Shown: positions 1 to 5,417, numbered from the stretch's first letter. The stretch: 5,417 nt of DNA from an uncultured Thalassolituus sp. (GCA_913054055.1 CAJXIT010000248.1:1-5417); one strand, 5' to 3'. The notes: generated by a model from the sequence alone, not told the origin. Numbers and translations are program-made.

Positions 1-555
1 GATTCTATTAAAAAAGAAGATCATTCATTGGGGCATATTTATTTAACTCACTTGTTATTTTTGGCAGCGATACCGCCATTTGCTTTACTTGTGGGCACCA
101 CACAGTTTGGCTGGAGCTTTGTGGGTAAAGAATATTATTACCTATCCATGGAATCCGCACTCCCCTTAGCCGGGGCATTTTATGTGGCATTATTGGCGGG
201 TATGTTTTTTATGGCTTACACCACCTATTGGATGGAAAAAACCTTTGGGGCTGAGGCCAGTTTAGAACGATGCTTATTATTCACCACTTTTACTTCTACC
301 CCCATGTTCTTGGCGGGAATTGTAGGTTTGATACCTATTTTATGGTTGGATGTGTTCGTTGTTTTGGCAGCCGTGTCTTATACCGTGTATCTGCTTTATG
401 CGGGTGTGCCAATTTTCATGAATATACCTGAAGAGCGAGGCTTTATATTTGCCACTTCAATTTTAACAGTGGGTTTGTGCGCATTAGTGGGCATGATGGC
501 ATCAACGGTGATTATTTGGGGAATGGGCTTTGCGCCGCAAATCCTAGCAGGTTAA
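1..555 (+). CDS. Yip1-family inner-membrane protein, YohC-like (5' end missing)
   Basis: The reading frame is open to the left edge, so this is the C-terminal 184 residues of a gene that starts outside the window. An apparent TTG start at 28 is internal. Five hydrophobic segments are visible, roughly at residues 15-39, 53-76, 91-114, 115-140 and 153-177 counted from the first visible codon, which is the Yip1 membrane fold. Recalled E. coli YohC (about 195 residues) shares the stretch around GTTQ-FGW after the first helix, a Pro-rich third helix, and YLLY-GVP-F-NI before the last helix. By that comparison only about 10-20 residues are missing. Proteins of this family sit in the inner membrane; their bacterial role is not established. 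A strong terminator follows the TAA stop, so this is the last gene of its transcript. Family assignment is firm; function is unknown. Confidence 0.88.
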   Translation, partial: DSIKKEDHSLGHIYLTHLLFLAAIPPFALLVGTTQFGWSFVGKEYYYLSMESALPLAGAFYVALLAGMFFMAYTTYWMEKTFGAEASLERCLLFTTFTSTPMFLAGIVGLIPILWLDVFVVLAAVSYTVYLLYAGVPIFMNIPEERGFIFATSILTVGLCALVGMMASTVIIWGMGFAPQILAG

Positions 556-580
556 TGATCGGTTAACATAGACGAATAAC

Positions 581-606
581 AAAGCCTGCACTTGCAGGCT
601 TTTTTA
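581..606 (+). terminator. Rho-independent terminator between convergent genes
   Basis: AAAGCCTGC pairs with GCAGGCTTT around an ACTT tetraloop (arms 581-589 and 594-602), giving a nine-pair stem that runs into a T-tract at 600-605. It starts 25 bases after the stop of the Yip1-family gene. On the minus strand the hairpin lies about 35 bases beyond the stop of the small lipoprotein gene and is followed by CTTTGTTATT, a weaker U-rich run. It may therefore terminate both convergent transcripts, better in the plus direction. Confidence 0.92.
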
Positions 607-635
607 TTTAGTTTGACTTGGAAGGCTTAGCAAGG

Positions 636-824
636 TCACTTGCTGCTCTGTTCTTCTTTTAATAGCTCATCCCTTTTACGCTTATACTCGTCATACCTTT
701 CTCTTTCATGGCAATACATATTACCTGTTTCTTCTAAACACTGATTTTGCTGTATGGCTTCATACATGCTTTGATTGCTACAAGCGCTTAAAATGATCAG
801 AGTCATAACTGTGATTATGCGCAT
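636..824 (-). CDS. Small predicted lipoprotein, 62 residues
   Basis: The protein starts MRIITVMTLIILSAC, a short signal peptide with a basic residue, a hydrophobic core and a lipobox L-S-A-C, so Cys15 should be lipidated and become the mature N terminus. Serine follows the cysteine rather than aspartate, which under the Lol sorting rule favours the outer membrane. The mature part is only 48 residues. It has two further cysteines (Cys29, Cys38) that could form a disulfide in the periplasm, and a highly charged C-terminal stretch from about residue 39, rich in Arg, Lys and Glu, that is probably helical. A longer reading begins at 839, but that ATG has no ribosome binding site, whereas AAGGGAAG sits four bases before the ATG at 824. 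The gene converges on the Yip1-family gene and diverges from the PilZ gene. I recognise the general type of short gammaproteobacterial lipoprotein but no named family; its function is unknown. Confidence 0.75.
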   Translation of the reverse strand: MRIITVMTLIILSACSNQSMYEAIQQNQCLEETGNMYCHERERYDEYKRKRDELLKEEQSSK

Positions 825-828
825 AATA

Positions 829-836
829 CTTCCCTT
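829..836 (-). promoter_or_regulatory. Ribosome binding site that sets the lipoprotein start at 824
   Basis: Read on the minus strand, AAGGGAAG is followed by TATT and then ATG. It lies between two in-frame ATG codons (839 and 824). It can serve only the downstream one, and the bases before the upstream ATG (TTCTAACAA) contain nothing comparable. This supports the 62-residue form. Confidence 0.7.
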
Positions 837-919
837 CATTTGTTAGAAAAACCCTGCTCAGGATGAAAATCCAACTACACTTTAAATAATCGTGACTTTT
901 ATATCTAGTAATAAAAAGG

Positions 920-1612
920 ATGGCGGCCAACGTTAAAGGGCTTGCCTTAAATTTAATGGAAGAAAACCAAGTCGATTTTATTGACCTAAAACTGGTACCT
1001 GGCCAGGTGTTTCAGCTTGAATTTGAAGGCTACACCTCTGACCGAGAAAAAGCCGTATTGATTGGCTACCGCCGAAATGGATCGCTAATTGTAAGCACGC
1101 CAGTGGTTCAGGGTGTGCTTGCTAATGTGAAGAGTGGCGAAATGGTGACTATTCGTTTTTTTTCAGGCAAAACGAGCAGTGCTTGTGCGTTTAAAACCGA
1201 AGTTATCTACGCCAGCAAGACCCCTTATCCCCATATGCACCTTAAATTGCCTGAATTTGTACTGACCGGTGAAATTCGTAGAAGTGTGCGTGCGGAAGTC
1301 GAAGTGGTGACCCAAATTGATTATTTTATCGATATGGAGCCTAAAACCACGTCTGCAAAAATTGTCGATTTAAGTATGAATGGCGCTCGAATGTTGGGTC
1401 GAACCTTTGATTTTGAGGTGGAGACAGATGTGCTGCTCAATTTTAAAATTGAAGTGAGTGAAATTGAGTTGGAGTTAAAGATTAAAGCTCGGGTACGATC
1501 CATCACTCCTATTGAGCAAGGATTTGCAGTGGGACTGCAATTCGAAGAGGTCTCTCCAAACGACAAAATCGCCTTACAAGCGTTTGTGCTGAGCCGCGTA
1601 AATGACTTGTAG
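920..1612 (+). CDS. PilZ-domain c-di-GMP receptor with an N-terminal YcgR-like domain
   Basis: The 230-residue protein has two parts. Residues about 1-110 are beta-rich and resemble the PilZN/YcgR N-terminal domain (PGQ-FQLEF near 27-35, IGYRRNGSLIVS near 48-59). Residues about 118-228 form a PilZ domain with both c-di-GMP signatures intact: R120-R-S-V-R124 (RxxxR) and D150-L-S-M-N-G155 (DxSxxG). It ends with the usual GFAVGLQFEEVS strand. No signal peptide or membrane helix is seen, so it is cytoplasmic. In this architecture ligand binding rearranges the two domains and the protein acts on a partner; YcgR itself brakes the flagellar motor. No flagellar or pilus gene is nearby, so the partner is unknown. 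ATG 920 is the only ATG after an in-frame stop at 893, but its Shine-Dalgarno-like AAAAAGG abuts the start codon. ATG 956 is the alternative. No terminator is obvious after the stop. Confidence 0.9.
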   Translation: MAANVKGLALNLMEENQVDFIDLKLVPGQVFQLEFEGYTSDREKAVLIGYRRNGSLIVSTPVVQGVLANVKSGEMVTIRFFSGKTSSACAFKTEVIYASKTPYPHMHLKLPEFVLTGEIRRSVRAEVEVVTQIDYFIDMEPKTTSAKIVDLSMNGARMLGRTFDFEVETDVLLNFKIEVSEIELELKIKARVRSITPIEQGFAVGLQFEEVSPNDKIALQAFVLSRVNDL

Positions 1613-1723
1613 TCTGCCGTTATATTGGAGAGCAGAGTGAAACAGAGCATTAATCAGCCCCACAAGCCGCAATGAAGAAGCAATAAATAGGGTTTAGGCT
1701 GCGTGTTAGGCTATGCGAATGAG

Positions 1724-1752
1724 TTTTCAGATTAGACATAAACAGGTATAAT
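1724..1752 (+). promoter_or_regulatory. Predicted sigma-70 promoter for the nrdR-rib cluster
   Basis: A perfect -10 box TATAAT lies at 1747-1752. TTTTCA at 1724-1729 matches four of six positions of the -35 consensus at a 17-base spacing. Transcription would begin near 1759, leaving a leader of about 30 bases before nrdR. It is the only good promoter match in the 177-bp gap between the PilZ gene and nrdR. The rest of that gap shows no terminator, RNA gene or FMN riboswitch. This is a reading of sequence only; no NrdR box or other operator is apparent next to it. Confidence 0.6.
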
Positions 1753-1789
1753 TCGCGCCCTTATCTAGCTCTTTAACACAGGATTTGCC

Positions 1790-2302
1790 ATGCGCTGTCC
1801 ATTTTGCGGTGAACAAGATACAAAAGTTATCGATTCACGTTTGGTTGCCGAAGGCGATCAGGTGCGTCGACGCCGCCAGTGCCAAGCCTGTGATGAGCGT
1901 TTTACTACCTTTGAATCTGCCGAATTACTCATGCCAAAACTGGTTAAGAGTAACGGCACCCGTGTGCCCTTTGATGAGCAAAAATTGCGTTCAGGTATGC
2001 AAAGGGCGGTGGAAAAGCGCCCTGTCAGTGTTGAAGATATCGAAGCCTCTATTCATAAAATCCAAGCCAAATTGCGCGCCACAGGCGAGCGAGAAGTTCA
2101 GAGCCTCATGGTCGGTGAACTGGTTATGGAAGAATTACGTAAATTAGATCAAGTTGCTTATGTGCGTTTTGCCTCTGTGTATCGCCAATTTCAAGATATT
2201 GAAGAATTTGGCCAAGAGATTGAGCGCATTCGTCATGACAGCCGCAAAAACGACAAACAACTGGATATATTAGCGGATAGCCCTGAGCATTCTGAATCAT
2301 GA
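1790..2302 (+). CDS. nrdR: Transcriptional repressor NrdR
   Basis: NrdR is a zinc-ribbon and ATP-cone repressor that senses adenine nucleotides and shuts down ribonucleotide reductase operons by binding NrdR boxes. The N terminus MRCPFCGEQDTKVIDSR is typical of the family. The zinc ribbon uses Cys3, Cys6, Cys31 and Cys34, with the DNA-binding run RRRRQC at 26-31. The ATP-cone follows at about 49-139, beginning PKLVKSNG with F61-D62 and K65-L66-R67 and ending in the YVRFASVYRQF segment. The start is well supported: AGGA lies six bases before the ATG. At 170 residues it is about 20 longer than E. coli NrdR (149), the excess being a charged, probably disordered C-terminal tail. It is the first gene of the cluster and overlaps ribD by four bases. 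No reductase gene is in the window, so its targets lie elsewhere. Confidence 0.97.
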   Translation: MRCPFCGEQDTKVIDSRLVAEGDQVRRRRQCQACDERFTTFESAELLMPKLVKSNGTRVPFDEQKLRSGMQRAVEKRPVSVEDIEASIHKIQAKLRATGEREVQSLMVGELVMEELRKLDQVAYVRFASVYRQFQDIEEFGQEIERIRHDSRKNDKQLDILADSPEHSES

Positions 2303-3405
2303 ATGAGGGGAGTACGGTACATACTAAGTACATGGCCCGTGCCATATCCTTAGCAAAAAAAGGCCTATACAGCACAGACCCTAACCCTAGGGTGGGCTGT
2401 GTGCTTGTGAATCATGGTCAGATTGTGGGAGAAGGCTATCACCGTAAAGCAGGTGAAGGTCATGCGGAAGTGAATGCATTGGCACAAGCCGGCGATCAAG
2501 CGAAGGGCGCCACCGCGTATGTGACGCTTGAGCCATGTAGCCATTTTGGGCGCACACCACCTTGTAGTGATAGCTTGATAAAAGCCGGTGTGGATAAAGT
2601 GGTTTGCGCCATGACGGATCCAAACCCACAAGTGAGTGGCAATGGGTTTAAAAAGTTAAAAGACGCCGGCATAGACGTGATCGTTGGTGTGTTAGAGCAA
2701 GAAGCCAGAGCCCTAAATCCAGGGTTTATAAAGCGCATGGAAACGGGGATGCCGTTTGTGCGTTTGAAAATGGCTTCTAGTCTAGATGGCAGAACCGCCA
2801 TGGCCAGTGGTGAAAGCCAATGGATTACTGGAGCTGCGGCCCGTAGTGATGTGCAAAAATTGCGTGCCAGAAGTTCAGCCATTGTGACGGGCATAGAAAG
2901 TATTTTACAGGATGACTCGTCTTTAACGGTGAGAGCCAGTGAATTAGGGTTTGACCCTGAGCAAGCTGATTTTATTGCCCGGCGCCAGCCCTTGCGAGTG
3001 GTGTTAGATAGTCATGGACGTATACCCAAAACAGCAAAGATACTGCAACAATCCGGTGAGACAGTGGTCGCTGTTAAGCATGGTGTGCAGCTGGAAATGG
3101 ATAACGACACCTTGCCATTGAACCATGATGAAAATGGTTTGGATTTGTTGGATTTACTCAAACAATTGGCTCAGCGTAATTGCAATGAAGTACTGGTTGA
3201 AACCGGCGCTACCTTAGCAGGTCAGTTTGTCCAGCAAGGGCTTGTTGATGAAATGGTGTTGTATATGGCTCCATGCTTTATGGGCAGTGATGCCAGGCCA
3301 ACATTGGCCATGCCATTTGAAAAGATGGACCAAAAGCAAACCCTGACTGTATTAGATACTCGCATGGTGGGTGATGACATGCGTTTAACGTTAGCTTTTT
3401 CTTAA
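2299..3405 (+). CDS. ribD: Bifunctional riboflavin biosynthesis protein RibD
   Basis: RibD carries out the second and third steps of riboflavin synthesis in the cytosol. It deaminates the pyrimidinone 5-phosphate produced by GTP cyclohydrolase II, then reduces the ribosyl side chain with NADPH. Residues about 10-148 are the deaminase domain, with zinc ligands and catalytic glutamate in H55-A-E57 and PCSHFGRTPPC (Cys80, Cys89). Residues about 152-368 are the reductase domain, with ASSLDGRTA near 159-167, SQWIT at 173-177, VETGATLAG at 300-308 and GSDARP at 329-334. Its 368 residues match E. coli RibD (367). Both domains look intact. The ATG at 2299 overlaps the nrdR stop (ATGA) and has no strong ribosome binding site, which suggests translational coupling to nrdR. 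An in-frame ATG at 2332, just before the conserved ARAISLA segment, is a less likely start. Confidence 0.96.
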   Translation: MNEGSTVHTKYMARAISLAKKGLYSTDPNPRVGCVLVNHGQIVGEGYHRKAGEGHAEVNALAQAGDQAKGATAYVTLEPCSHFGRTPPCSDSLIKAGVDKVVCAMTDPNPQVSGNGFKKLKDAGIDVIVGVLEQEARALNPGFIKRMETGMPFVRLKMASSLDGRTAMASGESQWITGAAARSDVQKLRARSSAIVTGIESILQDDSSLTVRASELGFDPEQADFIARRQPLRVVLDSHGRIPKTAKILQQSGETVVAVKHGVQLEMDNDTLPLNHDENGLDLLDLLKQLAQRNCNEVLVETGATLAGQFVQQGLVDEMVLYMAPCFMGSDARPTLAMPFEKMDQKQTLTVLDTRMVGDDMRLTLAFS

Positions 3406-3460
3406 CGAACAATGCAGATAATGATTTTTAACTCAGTACGAGAGCGCAGTTAACACAAAT

Positions 3461-4111
3461 ATGTTCACAGGCATTATTGAAGCCGTTGGTACGGTAGAAA
3501 CCAAACAAGCACAAGGGGGCGATTTAAAAGTAAAAATCGCCACTGCTGGACTAGACTTAACGGATGTAAAGCTGGGTGACAGCATTGCTGTAAATGGTGT
3601 GTGTTTAACCGTGATTGAGCTTCACAGCCATGGTTTTAGTGCCGACATCAGTAATGAAACCGTGAACTATACCCGTTGGTCTGAGATTGCCATTGGCGAA
3701 TCCGTTAACTTAGAAAAAGCCATGATGCCTACTAGCCGCTTAGGCGGACACATTGTGAGTGGCCATGTAGATGGCATTGCCCAAGTAGTGGATCGTCAAG
3801 AAGATGCTCGTAGCATTCGTTTTAAATTGGCCGCTCCAGAGGCATTGTCAAAGTACATCGCCCATAAAGGATCGATCACAATTGATGGTGTGAGTTTAAC
3901 CGTCAATGCTGTTAACGGTTCAATATTTGAATTAAATATTGTGCCTCACACAGCAAAAGAAACCACGTTATATGGTTTCCAAGCAGGAAAAAAAGTCCAC
4001 ATTGAAGTGGACGTCATTGCGCGTTATTTGGAGCGTTTAATTAGCGGTCAAGCAAACAATGCACAAAGCAGTATTAGCGAAGGCTTTTTAGCCGAGCATG
4101 GATTTGCTTAG
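3461..4111 (+). CDS. ribE: Riboflavin synthase, alpha subunit
   Basis: This enzyme dismutates two 6,7-dimethyl-8-ribityllumazine molecules into riboflavin and a pyrimidinedione that is recycled to lumazine synthase. The gene is also called ribC in E. coli. The 216-residue protein shows the internal duplication of the family: barrel one starts MFTGIIEAVG and contains GDSIAVNGVCLTV (39-51), and barrel two starts near GGHIVSGHVDG (95-105) and contains KGSITIDGVSLTV (136-148). Residues known to matter in homologues are present: Phe2, Ser41, Cys48, His102, Thr147 and Asp184, the last two one position off E. coli numbering. The C-terminal ARYLERL is the trimerisation helix. The start is fixed by the invariant MFTGII, although only a weak GAGAG, 16 bases upstream, could act as ribosome binding site. 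It lies 55 bp after ribD on the same strand with no terminator between. Confidence 0.97.
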   Translation: MFTGIIEAVGTVETKQAQGGDLKVKIATAGLDLTDVKLGDSIAVNGVCLTVIELHSHGFSADISNETVNYTRWSEIAIGESVNLEKAMMPTSRLGGHIVSGHVDGIAQVVDRQEDARSIRFKLAAPEALSKYIAHKGSITIDGVSLTVNAVNGSIFELNIVPHTAKETTLYGFQAGKKVHIEVDVIARYLERLISGQANNAQSSISEGFLAEHGFA

Positions 4112-4128
4112 CCGGTTATATTTTAGTT

Positions 4129-4150
4129 TGAGCACGCTCAGTACCATGGT
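4129..4150. repeat. Two adjacent short palindromes in the ribBX leader
   Basis: In the 83-bp gap before ribBX, TGAGC-AC-GCTCA (4129-4140) is followed after two bases by ACCATGGT (4143-4150). Both are perfect inverted repeats. They could be an operator or small RNA hairpins, but neither is followed by a T-tract, so they do not form a terminator. Short palindromes of this size also arise by chance. Confidence 0.3.
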
Positions 4151-4194
4151 GACAAAGCGGCTCGATACATTGATTTTTAAAAGAGTTAGACAGT

Positions 4195-5310
4195 ATGGCG
4201 TTAAATAGCATAGAAGAAATTTTAGCGGATATTCGCGATGGTAAAATGGTTATCCTAATGGATGACGAAGACCGCGAAAATGAAGGCGACATCATTGTTG
4301 CGGCTGAAAAAGTAACACCAGAAATCATTAACTTTATGGCCAGCAAAGCCCGTGGATTGATTTGCCTAACCTTAACGCCAGAACGTTGCGATTATTTAGG
4401 CTTGCCTTCGATGGTATCGGGTAATGGCTCTAAGTTCTCAACGCCTTTTACAGTTTCAATTGAAGCGGCAGAGGGTGTCACAACGGGTATCAGTGCTGGC
4501 GACCGTGCTATTACCGTACAAGCTGCGGTGAACCCAATGTCTAAACCAGAAGACATTGTACAGCCGGGTCACATCTTCCCTCTACGTGCACAAGCGGCGG
4601 GTGTACTGGCCCGTGCAGGGCACACAGAAGCGGGTTGTGATTTGGCTCGCTTAGCGGGTTTACAGCCAGCAGGTTGTATTGTTGAGATCATGAACGAAGA
4701 CGGCACCATGGCTCGCCGTCCTGAGTTAGAAGTGTTTGCTGCAGAGCATGATATTAAAATTGGTACCATTGCCGATTTGATCCAATATCGTATGGCCAAC
4801 GAGCAAACCATCGAAAAAATCAGTACAGATAAAATGGAAACGGTACACGGCGATTTTGATTTGCATGTTTACCGAGACACCATTAACGGTGATACACATT
4901 TAGCGCTGACCAAAGGGGATGTTGAAAAATCTGAAACCCCAGTGGTACGTGTTCAAGCGGCAGAAACGTTACGTGATTTGTTAGGCGCAGTGGTGCCCAA
5001 TTCAAAAAGCTGGTCTTTGGCAAACGCTTTAGAAAAAATTAGCGAATTTGATGCCGGTGCATTAGTGATGCTAAACGCCGGTGAAAAAGAAGATGTATTA
5101 ACATCTATCGAAACATTTTATGGCCGTAAAAAGCCGGTTCGTACTACCGATGTAGACAGCTCAGGAGCATACGTCACCATTGGTACGGGCTCTCAAATTT
5201 TACGTGACTTGGGCGTAAGCAAAATGCGCCTATTAAGTAGCCCAATGAAGTTCACAGGTATTTCAGGGTTTAATTTAGAAGTTGTGGAATACATTCCAAA
5301 CAATAAATAA
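4195..5310 (+). CDS. ribBX: 3,4-dihydroxy-2-butanone 4-phosphate synthase with degenerate GTP cyclohydrolase II-like domain (RibBX)
   Basis: Residues about 3-202 are a complete RibB domain, which converts ribulose 5-phosphate into the four-carbon unit used by lumazine synthase. Its acidic metal-site motif DDEDRENEGD is at 23-32, TTGISAGDRAIT at 96-107, PGHIFPLRA at 124-132 and GHTEA, with metal-binding His143, at 142-146. Residues about 205-371 align by position with the GTP cyclohydrolase II (RibA) domain of RibBA proteins. However, this half contains no cysteine, so the three-cysteine zinc site is gone. VVRVQAAETLRDLLGA (250-265) stands where VRVHSxCLTGD is expected, and RQEGRGIGL is absent. 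This matches RibBX, described in Shewanella oneidensis, which keeps RibB but not RibA activity. AAGAG lies nine bases before the ATG. The frame is intact and of full RibBA length, so the second domain is retained rather than decaying. Many pipelines would label it RibBA. Confidence 0.93.
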   Translation: MALNSIEEILADIRDGKMVILMDDEDRENEGDIIVAAEKVTPEIINFMASKARGLICLTLTPERCDYLGLPSMVSGNGSKFSTPFTVSIEAAEGVTTGISAGDRAITVQAAVNPMSKPEDIVQPGHIFPLRAQAAGVLARAGHTEAGCDLARLAGLQPAGCIVEIMNEDGTMARRPELEVFAAEHDIKIGTIADLIQYRMANEQTIEKISTDKMETVHGDFDLHVYRDTINGDTHLALTKGDVEKSETPVVRVQAAETLRDLLGAVVPNSKSWSLANALEKISEFDAGALVMLNAGEKEDVLTSIETFYGRKKPVRTTDVDSSGAYVTIGTGSQILRDLGVSKMRLLSSPMKFTGISGFNLEVVEYIPNNK

Positions 5311-5349
5311 ACCTTAAGAATTTTACGATAATAAATATTTAAACAGTTT

Positions 5350-5353
5350 AGGA
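5350..5353 (+). promoter_or_regulatory. Ribosome binding site of ribH
   Basis: AGGA lies nine bases before the ATG at 5363. It supports that ATG as the true start and argues against the in-frame ATG ten codons further in, at 5393, which has no such site. The 52-bp gap before ribH is AT-rich and holds no terminator, so ribH is probably co-transcribed with ribBX. Confidence 0.7.
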
Positions 5354-5362
5354 ACTAAAAAT

Positions 5363-5417
5363 ATGAAAACTATTTCTGGAAGTTTTACTGCCATGGACGC
5401 CAAATTTGCAATCGTTC
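5363..5417 (+). CDS. ribH: 6,7-dimethyl-8-ribityllumazine synthase, N-terminal fragment
   Basis: Only the first 18 codons are in the window; they read MKTISGSFTAMDAKFAIV and the frame runs open off the right edge. The pattern of K-T-I-x-G-x-F, a short loop, then a strand of the form K/R-[FY]-A-[IL]-V leading into the expected S-R-[FW]-N is the usual N terminus of gammaproteobacterial lumazine synthase. The enzyme condenses the RibB product with the ribitylamino-pyrimidinedione derived from the RibD product to make the substrate of riboflavin synthase. Its position right after ribBX is where ribH normally lies, often followed by nusB. The assignment rests on a short stretch plus context. Confidence 0.85.
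   Translation, partial: MKTISGSFTAMDAKFAIV

Noticed and set aside
28..555. TTG at 28 as the start of the Yip1-family gene
   Set aside because: The frame is open to base 1, and the upstream codons read DSIKKEDHS, which fits the hydrophilic lead-in of YohC-like proteins; the true start is outside the window.
825..839. Longer lipoprotein form starting at 839
   Set aside because: The ATG has no ribosome binding site, while a good one lies between it and the ATG at 824; the longer form only adds MKGSI before a standard signal peptide.
861..872. Small GGAT-GAAA-ATCC hairpin in the divergent gap
   Set aside because: A four-pair stem is too short to support as a regulatory element, and no promoter pair in the 95-bp gap is convincing enough to place it.
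1321..1650. Minus-strand frame of 109 codons opposite the PilZ gene
   Set aside because: It lies antisense to the conserved PilZ domain, has a low-complexity Ser/Thr-rich translation, and shows no family resemblance.
1637..1675. 12-codon frame starting GTG after the PilZ gene
   Set aside because: It is very short, with only a GGAG-like run upstream, no recognisable leader-peptide pattern and no following attenuator.
1613..1789. FMN riboswitch upstream of the cluster
   Set aside because: The conserved RFN-type G-rich blocks and a hairpin with T-tract are absent.
1785..2147. 120-codon frame overlapping nrdR
   Set aside because: It lies in another frame of a firmly identified gene and its translation resembles no known protein; it is a shadow.
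2124..2894. Several minus-strand frames of 80-132 codons opposite nrdR and ribD
   Set aside because: All lie antisense to well-conserved coding sequence and none has a ribosome binding site plus a recognisable product.
4116..4346. Minus-strand frame of 76 codons across the ribBX start
   Set aside because: It is mostly antisense to the conserved DDEDRENEGD region; its Ser-rich translation is the usual mirror of acidic codons.

Overview
The window is a stretch of gammaproteobacterial chromosome, probably from a moderately AT-rich marine lineage of the Oceanospirillales/Shewanella/Vibrio kind. This rests on the gene order nrdR-ribD-ribE-ribB(X)-ribH, on protein-level resemblance to Escherichia coli NrdR, RibD, riboflavin synthase and YohC, and on a PilZ protein of the YcgR type. 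No species can be named from the sequence alone.

Layout. The left edge (1-555) carries the 3' part of a plus-strand gene for a five-helix Yip1-family inner-membrane protein resembling E. coli YohC; its start lies outside the window. It converges on a small minus-strand lipoprotein gene (636-824), and a strong hairpin terminator at 581-606 lies between the two. Divergent from the lipoprotein gene is a gene for a two-domain PilZ (c-di-GMP receptor) protein (920-1612). A 177-bp gap then holds a good sigma-70-type promoter (1724-1752) for the second half of the window.

From 1790 to the right edge all genes lie on the plus strand and form the conserved nrdR-rib cluster. They are nrdR (repressor of ribonucleotide reductase genes), ribD (deaminase/reductase), ribE (riboflavin synthase), a ribB-type gene with a C-terminal extension (ribBX), and the first 18 codons of ribH (lumazine synthase). 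nrdR and ribD overlap by four bases (ATGA). The later gaps are 55, 83 and 52 bp, with no convincing terminator in any of them.

Together RibD, RibBX, RibH and RibE cover every riboflavin step after GTP ring opening, apart from the phosphatase step. The ring-opening enzyme GTP cyclohydrolase II (RibA) is not encoded here. The C-terminal half of the ribB gene occupies the place of a RibA domain but has no cysteine and none of the RibA active-site motifs. That is the pattern described as RibBX in Proteobacteria such as Shewanella oneidensis, and it implies a separate ribA elsewhere in the genome.

Most of the window is ordinary housekeeping sequence. No mobile element, CRISPR array, tRNA, rRNA or FMN riboswitch is visible. 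The points worth a second look are the RibBX C-terminal domain, the small lipoprotein, the odd translation start of the PilZ gene, and the palindromes in the ribBX leader.
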